Positions 52,956 to 61,278 of a DNA stretch of 64,000 nt are shown here, piece by piece. Numbering within the stretch: position 1 is the first letter of the stretch; every line of letters begins with the position of its first letter. The notes beneath the pieces were generated by a model that worked only from the letters and a program-made list of their open reading frames with translations, was not told the origin of the DNA and made no database searches. Both the position numbers and the translations under genes were made by a program. The DNA is from Aigarchaeota archaeon (GTDB lineage: Archaea; Thermoproteota; Nitrososphaeria_A; Caldarchaeales; Wolframiiraptoraceae): contig JANXDS010000001.1 in assembly GCA_025059205.1 (NCBI GenBank), positions 297,582-361,581 on the forward strand, in the 5' to 3' direction.

Positions 52956-53627
52956 ATGTTTCACACACCGACACTTGAGGAGATAGCAATCAGTTTCATG
53001 CTAGCAGGTTGGGTGCTGTTCGTCATACTCTTCCTTACCAAGAGGACCTACGAAGCTTTTATTGCACGAGGGTGTACGCATAACGTTGCCGTCTACTACA
53101 ACAGGAAGATCATACATATTCTGACCGGCGGACTTGTTGCTATACTCGTTCCCTTTCTATACAAAAGCTTCATACCTATAGGTGTTATGGTTGTCTTTCT
53201 TGCAATCGGCAACTATCTACCACACAAGCAAAACAAGTTGTTCTATTGGTATCAGGTCAAAGAAAATGCGTACGAAGTCCACTTCATAATTATGTGGGGT
53301 CTCGTAATGATGGTCGGGTTCTTAATAGATAACGTATGGGTCGCCGTGGTTCCCATATTATTCATGAGCTTTGGAGACGGTGTGACTGGCATCGTAAGAA
53401 ATCTGCTTTATCGAAAGAGGACAAAGTCGTGGTGGGGGAACTTGGCAATGTTCGCAGTATGCGCACCTATGGCATATGCTGTGTTTAACCTTGCGGGCCT
53501 CATATCCGCAGCCCTCGCAAGCATAGTAGAGAAGTTTGAGTTTGGTTTAATCGACGATAACATAACCGTCCCGCTTATCAGTTTCGTGTCCCTGCTGCTC
53601 TTCACGGGTCCCCTAAAAATCGTCTAG
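52956..53627 (+). CDS. VTE5/dolichol kinase-like membrane protein
   Basis: The protein has about seven helices. It carries YYNRKIIHILTGG and LFMSFGDGVTGIVRNLLYRKRTKSWWGNLAMFAVC, which match the phytol kinase/dolichol kinase/CDP-archaeol synthase superfamily. Phosphorylation of geranylgeraniol or dolichol is the best guess. I chose the ATG at 52956 because a clear TATA element (AAATTATATATC, about 52923-52934) sits at the distance expected for a leaderless start. A TTG at 52902 would be an alternative. Confidence 0.8.
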   Translation: MFHTPTLEEIAISFMLAGWVLFVILFLTKRTYEAFIARGCTHNVAVYYNRKIIHILTGGLVAILVPFLYKSFIPIGVMVVFLAIGNYLPHKQNKLFYWYQVKENAYEVHFIIMWGLVMMVGFLIDNVWVAVVPILFMSFGDGVTGIVRNLLYRKRTKSWWGNLAMFAVCAPMAYAVFNLAGLISAALASIVEKFEFGLIDDNITVPLISFVSLLLFTGPLKIV

Positions 53628-53779
53628 GGTTAAGGTTTGAAGACAGGCTTTTGGTCAGCCTGCCCGTCGAGTATCACGAATCAACTCGGACGTTGCTCAT
53701 CATCCCGTATGCTCGTTTACGATGGATTTATATAAGCATAAAATAATTGGGAATTTCAAAGTTTATCGGGGCATGTTTT

Positions 53780-54268
53780 TTAAGGTTTTGTTATCGTTGT
53801 CTCGGTCAAAATCACGATCTCCGTTACCTTGGCGTTTTCTACATCGACCTTTACTATAGCTCTTGCAGAATCTTTATTTAACGTCACGATAGCGCCAGTC
53901 GCTTTCTTCGTTATGCTACCGTCCTCTTCGACTATGGTTTTCACTATCGGTCTTACACCGACGATGTTGTATCCGTCGTTTATTAGGTTCTGTACGTCCT
54001 CATCACTCTTGGCTATGCTGAGTACCCTTTCTTTAAATCCCTCGCTGACCTCGACGAACCCAAAGCATCCTTGTAAACGCATCATCTTATAAGGCCATAC
54101 GTTCGGTACGGTCTCCGGGTTTCCATTGTCCAAAACTGGAAGACCGGTCTGTTTCACGTTGGTGAGAGGAGCAGTGGCGCTAACGACCGGGTATGTTGCA
54201 GTTACCGCAACCATTACGGCTACAGCGACTGTGCTAAGCAAGACGATCAGCATCTTCTTCCTATCCAT
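53780..54268 (-). CDS. Secreted or anchored protein of unknown function
   Basis: The first helix (KKMLIVLLSTVAVAVMVAVTATY) after a short basic start looks like a signal peptide or anchor. The remainder (about 130 residues) has two repeated beta-rich stretches (VGVRPIVKTIVEEDGSITKKA, AIVTLNKDSARAIVKVDVE) recalling a PepSY-like pattern. No known family is certain. I start it at the ATG at 54268, five bases after GGTGA, rather than 54280. It is divergent from an ArsR gene. Confidence 0.68.
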   Translation of the reverse strand: MDRKKMLIVLLSTVAVAVMVAVTATYPVVSATAPLTNVKQTGLPVLDNGNPETVPNVWPYKMMRLQGCFGFVEVSEGFKERVLSIAKSDEDVQNLINDGYNIVGVRPIVKTIVEEDGSITKKATGAIVTLNKDSARAIVKVDVENAKVTEIVILTETTITKP

Positions 54269-54355
54269 TCCTTTCACCATAGCAGGTTAGCGGCCCGTTT
54301 GAATTAAAGCGTTTTTCAAAATTAACTCCAATTCATTTCCAAATCCAACATACTT

Positions 54356-54369
54356 ATAATCAGGATTAT
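54356..54369. promoter_or_regulatory. Palindrome overlapping the arsR-family promoter
   Basis: ATAATC-AG-GATTAT is a perfect 6-bp inverted repeat 32-45 bases before the ArsR gene ATG. It overlaps the probable TATA element (TTATGTAAAATTC). An ArsR dimer could bind here and block its own promoter. Confidence 0.45.
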
Positions 54370-54400
54370 GTAAAATTCAACCGAAGCTGGAGTCGAACGA

Positions 54401-54730
54401 ATGTCCAGCGGCGTGCATCCCTTGAAGTACTTGCTCGGCTGGTTGATTGCAGGCACGAGGGGCGGACCTACGAGAGCAAAAATACTCATGATGTTGAAGG
54501 AGTCTCCGCAGAATGCAAACCAGCTGGCGAGTAAGCTCAAGATGGATTACAGAACGATAAGGCATCACCTCGAAGTTCTCGAGAGGAACAACTTAGTGGT
54601 GTCCACAGGGGAAGGATACGGCACCACATACTTTCTATCACCGATAATGGAGGAGAATTATGCTCTGTTCGAAGAAATCGTAAAGAAAATTTGGAAAAAA
54701 GTAGAAAAGGGGGGCGATACGAGTGAATAA
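54401..54730 (+). CDS. ArsR-family winged-helix regulator
   Basis: This 109-residue winged-helix protein has the recognition region PQNANQLASKLKMDYRTIRHHLEVLERNNLVVSTG, typical of archaeal ArsR-type regulators. No metal-binding cysteines are seen. It overlaps the next gene, and a palindrome sits over its promoter. It probably regulates itself and the membrane protein behind it. Confidence 0.9.
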   Translation: MSSGVHPLKYLLGWLIAGTRGGPTRAKILMMLKESPQNANQLASKLKMDYRTIRHHLEVLERNNLVVSTGEGYGTTYFLSPIMEENYALFEEIVKKIWKKVEKGGDTSE

Positions 54731-55175
54731 CAAAATGAGCCAAAGGTCGAAGACTTGGCTTCTATTCATAATCTTGCCAATCCTTGTGGTAGCGGTAATG
54801 TTGACGGTGATGTGGTTAGCGTCAACGTTTTGGTATTTTCAGTTTCCATGGCGTCCTAGATTTCATATGCACGTCATCCCAGGAGACATAGAATTTTTCT
54901 ACGTAGCAAAAACGGTTTTTTCGACCCTCAACATGGCTCTCCTAATCTTCCTGTTGCTAGCATACGTCGACATATACAGAAAAACTGGGTCCGAATTCAC
55001 GATCGGGTTGATAATATTCTCGACAATCCTGTTCCTGTACGCCCTTACCTCTAACCCTATGGTCATGTGGGCCTGGGGGTTTAGACCATTCGGTATGGGC
55101 CCCTTCGCTTTACTGCCTGACCTGTTCACGTTCGCGGCACTCATAGTCCTATTGTACCTCAGCATCAAATACTGA
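54723..55175 (+). CDS. Four-helix membrane protein, ArsR partner
   Basis: This 150-residue protein has four predicted helices (about residues 12-38, 60-80, 92-112, 124-146) and short basic ends. The GTG start at 54723 overlaps the ArsR stop. I recognise no family. Co-transcription with the winged-helix regulator suggests a target or sensor of that regulator. Confidence 0.78.
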   Translation: MNNKMSQRSKTWLLFIILPILVVAVMLTVMWLASTFWYFQFPWRPRFHMHVIPGDIEFFYVAKTVFSTLNMALLIFLLLAYVDIYRKTGSEFTIGLIIFSTILFLYALTSNPMVMWAWGFRPFGMGPFALLPDLFTFAALIVLLYLSIKY

Positions 55176-55290
55176 CAAGTTGAAAACTTTCGAGGTAGCT
55201 TTTATTGTCCCTTAAACGTTTGTCTTAGATCCCTAAAGGTTTTAATGTTCAGGCCGAGGATTAAGTGCCCGTTCTTAGAGTATGTAGAGT

Positions 55291-55345
55291 AATTAGTTCA
55301 GCATGCCGAAAAATTTTTTTCCATGGTGCTGAACTAATTTTTCGG
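55291..55345. promoter_or_regulatory. Overlapping inverted repeats upstream of acyl-CoA ligase
   Basis: A 13-bp perfect inverted repeat (AATTAGTTCAGCA at 55291-55303, TGCTGAACTAATT at 55327-55339) interleaves with a 10-bp one (CCGAAAAATT at 55306-55315, AATTTTTCGG at 55336-55345). They share AATT. Just downstream is a TATA-like ATACATATATACTAA, 25 to 40 bases before the ATG at 55385. The repeats therefore lie upstream of the transcript and look like operator sites rather than RNA. Confidence 0.6.
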
Positions 55346-55384
55346 AATACATATATACTAAATGTTCACCTCTCATGGACAAAT

Positions 55385-57019
55385 ATGGAGCGTCCTTGGT
55401 ATAGGTTCTATCCCGAAGGTGTACCCAGGTCTATAGCGTATCCGGAAATGCCGCTTCATAGTTTGCTGGAGCATTCTGCATCGGCTTATCCAGAAAAGGT
55501 CGCCGTGGTATCGGGCGAGAACGGTTACAGATTGACGTATCATGAGCTGGATAGTTTAGCGTCCCGCTTCGCGAACGCATTGTTTAGCATGGGGGTTGCT
55601 AAGGGCGATAGGGTCGCTATTTTCCTGCCTAACATACCGCAGTTCCTAGTAGCGTACTACGGTGTGCTCAAGGCCGGCTGCGTAGTGACCACGATAAATC
55701 CATTAGCACGCGAGGACACGCTACTATTCCAACTCAACGACTCAGAAGCCGAGACCTTGGTAGTTTACGAACCTTTGCTTCCCGTCTTCCTTAAGGTCGC
55801 CTCCTCCACTGTCGTTAAGAGGGTCTTCGTTACGAGCGGTGATGCGAGCAAGCCTCCTCAATTACCGCAAGGAAGTTTTTACGGGTTTGACGCAACACTC
55901 GTGAAGCACTCTCCAGAACCACCAAAAGTTGAGATACATCCGAAGAGCGATATCGCTTGTCTTCAATATACCGGAGGAACAACCGGCACGCCTAAGGGAG
56001 CTATGCTCACACACTTCAACATGGTCTCAAACGCCGTGGCGTTCTCGGTCTGGATAAGATGCAGACCTGCTGAAGAGGTCTTCTTGGCGGTCTTGCCGCT
56101 TTCTCATATATTCGGGATGACCACGTTGATGAATGCACCAATCTACGCGGCTGGAACTATTGTTTTGCTTCAAAAGTTCGACGTAAAAAAAGTACTAGAT
56201 GCTATCCAGAGGTATGGCGCAACTGTTTTCTGTGGTGTGCCCACGATGTATGCATTGATGGTTGCATCGCCAGAAGTGCAGTCGTATAACCTCAGGTCGC
56301 TAAGGTGCTGTATATCTGGCGGCTCGCCCCTCCCACCTGAGGTTCAGAAAAAATTCATACAACTCGCTGGCGGCGTACTCGTGGAGGGCTACGGTCTGAC
56401 AGAGTGCTCGCCGGGTACGCATACAAACCCCGTCGATCCTACCATGAAGACCGTCAAGATAGGCTCTATTGGCTTGCCTTGGCCCGACGTAGATGCTAGG
56501 ATAGTTGACCTTGAGACCGGAAGTAAGACGTTACCTCCTGGAAGCATAGGCGAACTCGTTATTAAGGGGCCGCAAGTCATGTTAGGTTACTGGAAGAGGC
56601 CTGAAGAAACTAAGAATGTGCTGAGGGACGGCTGGCTATACACAGGCGACATAGCCAGAATGGACGAAGACGGATACTTCTACATCGTAGACAGGAAGAA
56701 GGACCTCATCAAGTACAAAGGCTACTCAGTATACCCGAGGGAGGTTGAGGATGTCATATACGAACATCCAGCCGTGAAACTCTGCGCAGTCATTGGCAAG
56801 CCGGACCCGATCGCAGGCGAGGTACCGAAGGCATTCGTCGTACTGAAGGACGGGGCCCAACTGACGGCTGAGGAACTTATCAACTTCCTGAAAGAGAAGT
56901 TGGAGCCGTATAAGCTGGTGAAAGAGGTAGAGTTTAGAAAAGAGCTACCTTTGACAACCGCAGGTAAGGTCCACAGAAGGCTTTTGAGAGAAGAGGAACT
57001 CCGTAAATCATCGCAATAA
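55385..57019 (+). CDS. Long-chain acyl-CoA synthetase (AMP-forming)
   Basis: This 544-residue ANL enzyme has the AMP-binding motif YTGGTTGTPKGAM, the VEGYGLTECSPG segment, the YTGDIARMDEDGYFYIVDRKKD hinge region and the C-terminal catalytic Lys in LPLTTAGKVHRRLL. It activates a carboxylic acid as its CoA thioester. Chain length is not evident. I chose the ATG at 55385. A longer reading to 55265 runs through a palindrome and has no family match. Confidence 0.93.
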   Translation: MERPWYRFYPEGVPRSIAYPEMPLHSLLEHSASAYPEKVAVVSGENGYRLTYHELDSLASRFANALFSMGVAKGDRVAIFLPNIPQFLVAYYGVLKAGCVVTTINPLAREDTLLFQLNDSEAETLVVYEPLLPVFLKVASSTVVKRVFVTSGDASKPPQLPQGSFYGFDATLVKHSPEPPKVEIHPKSDIACLQYTGGTTGTPKGAMLTHFNMVSNAVAFSVWIRCRPAEEVFLAVLPLSHIFGMTTLMNAPIYAAGTIVLLQKFDVKKVLDAIQRYGATVFCGVPTMYALMVASPEVQSYNLRSLRCCISGGSPLPPEVQKKFIQLAGGVLVEGYGLTECSPGTHTNPVDPTMKTVKIGSIGLPWPDVDARIVDLETGSKTLPPGSIGELVIKGPQVMLGYWKRPEETKNVLRDGWLYTGDIARMDEDGYFYIVDRKKDLIKYKGYSVYPREVEDVIYEHPAVKLCAVIGKPDPIAGEVPKAFVVLKDGAQLTAEELINFLKEKLEPYKLVKEVEFRKELPLTTAGKVHRRLLREEELRKSSQ

Positions 57020-57185
57020 CGTCCTAATTTTTTAATTTTCTACAAGTATTCTAAGCAACTCGTTTGACGGTGCATAGTACGAGAGAACGTCTGAGTTCAT
57101 CGTCTAGAAAACCCAGTACGCAAGATACGCGTACCGTCATGCGACGATGAATATGGTTGAAGTAGGTTTAGGAAACCTTTTAAAC
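57020..57185. other. Intergenic gap with interleaved repeats
   Basis: The 166-base gap between two converging genes starts with a T-rich stretch (ATTTTTTAATTTTC) that may terminate the ligase mRNA. Further on, TGACGGT (57065-57071) pairs with ACCGTCA (57133-57139), and TTCATCGTC (57096-57104) with GACGATGAA (57143-57151), giving an interleaved A-B-A'-B' order. No gene is seen. Confidence 0.4.
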
Positions 57186-57938
57186 TCAGAGCCCTTTAAA
57201 CAGCAGTTCCGAGACTCCCGGGAACTTCCTTAACTTCGATGGTGGTCTTGGGTAGGCTTTGCTACTGTGAATAAGCTTAAGCTCTGCCATGAGTTTGGCA
57301 AGCTTGATCGATACCGGTACTGGGTCTATGACAGGTACGCCGATGACCTCCTGTACGTCCCTCGCCATTCCTACCATCCCGGTGCATCCTAGGATTATCA
57401 CGTCAGCACCATCTTCCTTTACTGCAATCATCGACTCCTCGGCCAACTTCTTCTTAACCAACTCTCTTTTCGTATCCAACTCGAGCACAGGCACCTCTAC
57501 AGACCTTACCGAGGCGAGGTTTTGTATGAAACCATATTCTCTAGCTTTTCTCCAGAAAAGTGGGACTACGTTCTCTAAGATGGTGACTACCGAGAACCTG
57601 TCTCCGAGCAACGAGGCCATCGCCATCGAAGCTTGACACGGACCGATTACCGGTATCCTTACGATTTCTTTTGCAGCATTTAGGGCTATATCTCCCATGC
57701 AGTCTAAGAACACGGCATCGAAACCGTTAGCCTCAGCCTCCTTAACTTTCTCTAGCACCCAAGGCGAAGCTATCCTGTCATCAAATTCTGATTCGATAGA
57801 TGCCGGCCCTTGTTCCAAGCTAACCAGACTCACCTCGAGAGTTTCATCTTGAATCTGCTCAATCTCCCTCCTTGTAACTTCTTCCAGCGCAAGATTTTTC
57901 AGTATTGGAAGGACTACCAACACTCTTATTTTTCGCAT
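57186..57938 (-). CDS. Asp/Glu/hydantoin racemase family protein
   Basis: This 250-residue protein has two catalytic-cysteine segments, FLDCMGDIALNAAKEI and IILGCTGMVG, as in hydantoin and aspartate racemases. No cofactor motif is present. Its neighbour is a DUF917 protein, which in bacteria often accompanies hydantoin or related catabolic genes. Substrate is inferred only at the level of a hydantoin or amino acid. Confidence 0.87.
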   Translation of the reverse strand: MRKIRVLVVLPILKNLALEEVTRREIEQIQDETLEVSLVSLEQGPASIESEFDDRIASPWVLEKVKEAEANGFDAVFLDCMGDIALNAAKEIVRIPVIGPCQASMAMASLLGDRFSVVTILENVVPLFWRKAREYGFIQNLASVRSVEVPVLELDTKRELVKKKLAEESMIAVKEDGADVIILGCTGMVGMARDVQEVIGVPVIDPVPVSIKLAKLMAELKLIHSSKAYPRPPSKLRKFPGVSELLFKGL

Positions 57939-57997
57939 GTGTTTTTAAATAAAAAAGTAGGATAAATAATTTCGGCCATCCGACAAATTTTTGCGAT

Positions 57998-59071
57998 TTA
58001 TAGAAGCTTCTCTATCGGTATGTAATCACCGGTATAGCCCAGTTCGGCAAGGACCGGCCGGAATACAGCGAGCCCCTCAGGCGTCCTCCACCTTTCATGG
58101 GCCTTTATTCCTATCACGGCAACCTCTAAGCCCTCCTTTATGTCGGCGTTCGTGAGAGGCCGTCCATCTGTCGTCATCCAGCATATTAAGTCGGGCGATA
58201 TAGCTACCGGTTTTCCTGCCCTCCAAGCTATCATGTTCTCATTCTTGTAGTCTACGCGTATGTCTGCGACGTAGACCTTTCCGTAATCGAACCCTCCTCT
58301 AGTCTCGACCTCTTTCTTAGCAACCTTCCCCCTCGCGATTTCAAAACCATTAGTAACCTCGACTACCGCCTTGACGGGGTCTTTGCCCTTCTCCCTCGCC
58401 TCCCTCATAGCCCTGCCCACTTTCTCAGCCAACGTGTAGGTTCCGCCTATTACCGCCTTCTTCATCTGCCAGCCTGCCATGGGGTGACATGCGATGCCGG
58501 CTTGCATACCGAAAGCCACTGTTATCCCTCTAGCCATCTTTTCAGCCATCGGAGCATCTACAGGGTAAAGAATGGCAGAGTTTCCATGAGCATCTGCTAG
58601 CGTGACCGGGGCTAACGGCACGTTTTGCACGTAGAACATCGTCATCTCTAGTTGCGGTATGGCCCTTCCTACACCATCACCGTCGATTGCCGGAACACCG
58701 CTCGCCACAGCGGCGTGTAGTGGAGTTATGGAGTTGAATCCTCCAGTTTCAATCGCGATGATGTAGTCCATCTTCCTACCGATCACCTGCTCCAATAACC
58801 TAAGGGCAGGTATGTCCTCGTTTCTCCATCCTCTTTTGAGCAATACCTCCGGAGCACCCATGCCCGCTACAACCGCTATCATGCTATAATCTGGCACTTC
58901 CTCCGGGCTCACCATCTTGACCTCTTCGCTAATTTCTAGTATACTCTTAACGAGCTGCATTCCGTTTTCAGGCGAGCCACCGCCACCAGCCCCAAGCAAA
59001 GTGGCCCCGTATACGATGTCCTTTAGTTCTTTTTCTCTTAAAATCCTCATCCAAATTCCTCCGACGGGCAA
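57998..59071 (-). CDS. DUF917 family protein
   Basis: This 357-residue protein has the DUF917 pattern LLGAGGGGSPENG, GMGAPEVLLKRGW, AIETGGFNSITPLHAAVASGVPAIDGDGVGRAIPQLEMT and GAFGMQAG. DUF917 proteins are found beside hydantoinases and transporters. One member is described as S-methyl-thiohydantoin desulfurase. The exact reaction here is unknown. It lies on the same strand as the racemase and diverges from the ABC importer. Confidence 0.92.
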   Translation of the reverse strand: MPVGGIWMRILREKELKDIVYGATLLGAGGGGSPENGMQLVKSILEISEEVKMVSPEEVPDYSMIAVVAGMGAPEVLLKRGWRNEDIPALRLLEQVIGRKMDYIIAIETGGFNSITPLHAAVASGVPAIDGDGVGRAIPQLEMTMFYVQNVPLAPVTLADAHGNSAILYPVDAPMAEKMARGITVAFGMQAGIACHPMAGWQMKKAVIGGTYTLAEKVGRAMREAREKGKDPVKAVVEVTNGFEIARGKVAKKEVETRGGFDYGKVYVADIRVDYKNENMIAWRAGKPVAISPDLICWMTTDGRPLTNADIKEGLEVAVIGIKAHERWRTPEGLAVFRPVLAELGYTGDYIPIEKLL

Positions 59072-59186
59072 AATGGGGGGAGATGCGTTTATAAGTTTTT
59101 CGTGAGAATCGACGAGCTTTTAGAGATTAGAGACGCAGAACAGCAGCTCTTTCCTTGAAACTCGTATCAATACTGTAACAAATAAA

Positions 59187-59240
59187 AAATATATAAGTAC
59201 AGGTTAACATGATGTATTTTAAAAAATAAGATGGTGTGAT
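59187..59240 (+). promoter_or_regulatory. Promoter and ribosome-binding site of ABC importer
   Basis: TATA element AAATATATAAG (59187-59197) predicts a transcript start near 59218. The ribosome-binding site GGTGTGAT (59233-59240) is 6 bases before the ATG at 59247. The importer operon therefore has a leader of about 30 bases. Confidence 0.5.
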
Positions 59241-59246
59241 ACTGGC

Positions 59247-60374
59247 ATGGGTAAGGCCTTAGAGGCTAAAGAGCTCGTGAAATGGTATGGAAAAGAAGTT
59301 TTGGCCCTAAATAAGGTAACGTTCGATATAGATGCAGGAGACTTCTTCGTCATAGTAGGTCCTAGCGGGTGCGGCAAGAGCACTCTATTGAAAATCATCG
59401 CGGGTATATTGGATTACGATTCTGGAAAGCTTTACATAAACGGTGTGGACATGAAAAACGTTCCGCCATACAAGCGTGACGTTTCTATGATGCTGGAGAA
59501 CTATGCTCTGTTTCCTCATATGAACGTCTTCGATAATGTAGCATTTGGTCTTAGGATGCTGGGAAAGGACAAGTCGGAAATAGAGAAGGAGGTAAAAGAG
59601 GTTCTAAAGCTCGTCGGTTTAGCTGGACTTGAGAAGAGGATGCCGCTCGAGTTGAGCGGTGGACAAAGGCAGAGGGTTGCACTAGCAAGAGCACTCGTCA
59701 TCAACCCGAGCATTCTTCTACTCGACGAACCGTTAAGCCACGTGGACTATAGGCTGCAAAGAAAACTAATGGAAGAGCTCAAGGAAATTCACAGGAAAGT
59801 TGGCAACACATTCATTCTAACAAGCCACGTTCAAGAACACGCACTCAGCCTTGCAGATACTCTCATGGTTATGAACACAGGGGTAATAGAACAGATTGGA
59901 AAACCTGAAGAAGTTTACAACAACCCTGCCACGGTCTTCGCCGCGAGATTCGTCGGTGAAATAAACCTGTTCTCGGCACAGATCAAGTCTTGGGATGGTG
60001 AATTGTGTTACCTCAACACCGATATAGGCGAACTTAAGGCAAATCCCAAAAACAAGAACGCGCCACCATCCAGCGACAAAGTAGCATACGCAATAAGGCC
60101 CGAACGCATAAAGATAGGAGAAGATGCTAGGCTATGCGACAACAAAATAGAGGCAAAGCTCGTCAGTTATTACTACTTCGGTCACTACATAGAGTACGTA
60201 TTCCAAGCAAACAATAACACAAGGGTAAAGGTTTCTGTACCTACCGAGAAGATAGGTAACTTAGTGCTCGGTTCTACATACCCCCTGGGATGGAGCGCAA
60301 AAGATGCCCTGCTAATAGAGAAACCGTGCATGATAGAAGGATTGAACATAGAAGAAGTGATATACGGAAAGTAG
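59247..60374 (+). CDS. ABC transporter ATPase (PotA-like)
   Basis: This 375-residue ATPase has Walker A GPSGCGKST, the signature LSGGQRQRVALARAL, Walker B LLLDEPLSHVD and a C-terminal OB-like regulatory domain (YAIRPERIKIGED). It resembles the ATPases of polyamine, sulfate or iron importers (PotA/CysA/FbpC). It follows a TATA box and ends where the first permease begins. The substrate is set by the binding protein, not this subunit. Confidence 0.94.
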   Translation: MGKALEAKELVKWYGKEVLALNKVTFDIDAGDFFVIVGPSGCGKSTLLKIIAGILDYDSGKLYINGVDMKNVPPYKRDVSMMLENYALFPHMNVFDNVAFGLRMLGKDKSEIEKEVKEVLKLVGLAGLEKRMPLELSGGQRQRVALARALVINPSILLLDEPLSHVDYRLQRKLMEELKEIHRKVGNTFILTSHVQEHALSLADTLMVMNTGVIEQIGKPEEVYNNPATVFAARFVGEINLFSAQIKSWDGELCYLNTDIGELKANPKNKNAPPSSDKVAYAIRPERIKIGEDARLCDNKIEAKLVSYYYFGHYIEYVFQANNNTRVKVSVPTEKIGNLVLGSTYPLGWSAKDALLIEKPCMIEGLNIEEVIYGK

Positions 60375-60383
60375 GTGTGTGAG

Positions 60384-61265
60384 TTGAGCACCCCTCAGCT
60401 GAAGATGGGTATGGTTGACAGGATCGCCAAGTACTCTCGTTATCTGCTGCTTCTCCCAGGCTTTGTGCTGTTACTGCTTTTTCTGCTGATACCTCTAAGC
60501 ATGATAGTCGGTATAAGCTTCTTCGAAAGGTTCACGATTGCAGGTCCTGAAACTTTCACACTGAAGAACTACATCGCATTCTTTACGTCACCTCAAACAC
60601 CAGTGATACTGTTAAACACATTCGGCATGTCGCTACTTGCTTGTTTGATAGCGTTCATACTTGGTTATCCTATGGCATACTTTCTTGTGTTTAGGGTTAA
60701 GAGTGCACGCGCAAGGTTCTTTGTAGTCAGCTTGTTACTTGTACCGTTCCTTATCGACTGGAGCGTTCGTGTTGTTGCCTGGCTGCCGATACTCGGTGAG
60801 AGCGGTATAGTAAACTATACTCTTATGTCTTTAGGTGTGATTAAAGAGCCTTTGGAGCTGTTGTTCGGGCGTAGTGCCCTACTCATAATCTGGCCGCAGA
60901 CCTACTTGCTTTGGATGATATTCCCTTCATACCTCGCTTTAACGAGAATAGATCCCGACGTAATAAACGCGGCTAAAGTGTTGAAGGCCCCACCACATCG
61001 CGTATTCTTTGACATAACGTTCAGACTATCGCTTCCCGGTGTCGTGATGGGCTTCATATTCGTCTTCGTAAGTGCCTTGGGGGACTACATAACGCCAGCC
61101 CTATGGGCGGGAGGCATACAGACGCTTGGCCTGTCGGTAGCCAACTACGCCGCAAACTTCGTATGGCCCTACGCCGCCGCGCTCTCGACGATATTGATAG
61201 TAATAGCCTTACTCGTGCTATACGTGCTTCTAAAGGTGGTTGATATAAAGAAGCTGGTGTATTAG
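60384..61265 (+). CDS. ABC transporter permease (PotB-like)
   Basis: The protein has six helices and the EAA-type coupling loop DVINAAKVLKAPPHRVFFDITFRLSLPGVV. It belongs to the PotB class. I place the start at the TTG at 60384, six bases after AGGTG; a GTG at 60375 is closer to the stop of the ATPase and has no site. It pairs with the PotC-like permease. Confidence 0.92.
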   Translation: MSTPQLKMGMVDRIAKYSRYLLLLPGFVLLLLFLLIPLSMIVGISFFERFTIAGPETFTLKNYIAFFTSPQTPVILLNTFGMSLLACLIAFILGYPMAYFLVFRVKSARARFFVVSLLLVPFLIDWSVRVVAWLPILGESGIVNYTLMSLGVIKEPLELLFGRSALLIIWPQTYLLWMIFPSYLALTRIDPDVINAAKVLKAPPHRVFFDITFRLSLPGVVMGFIFVFVSALGDYITPALWAGGIQTLGLSVANYAANFVWPYAAALSTILIVIALLVLYVLLKVVDIKKLVY

Positions 61266-61278
61266 TGAGGTGTTTAGT

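Noticed and set aside
53640..53680. Short hairpin (AGGCT...AGCCT) in the gap after the VTE5-like gene
   Set aside because: Only six pairs, no tRNA or known RNA motif, and it can be explained as a terminator or chance.
53780..53900. A short plus-strand frame at 53774 after a TATA-like box
   Set aside because: It lies antisense to the secreted protein gene and has no ribosome-binding site or recognisable content.
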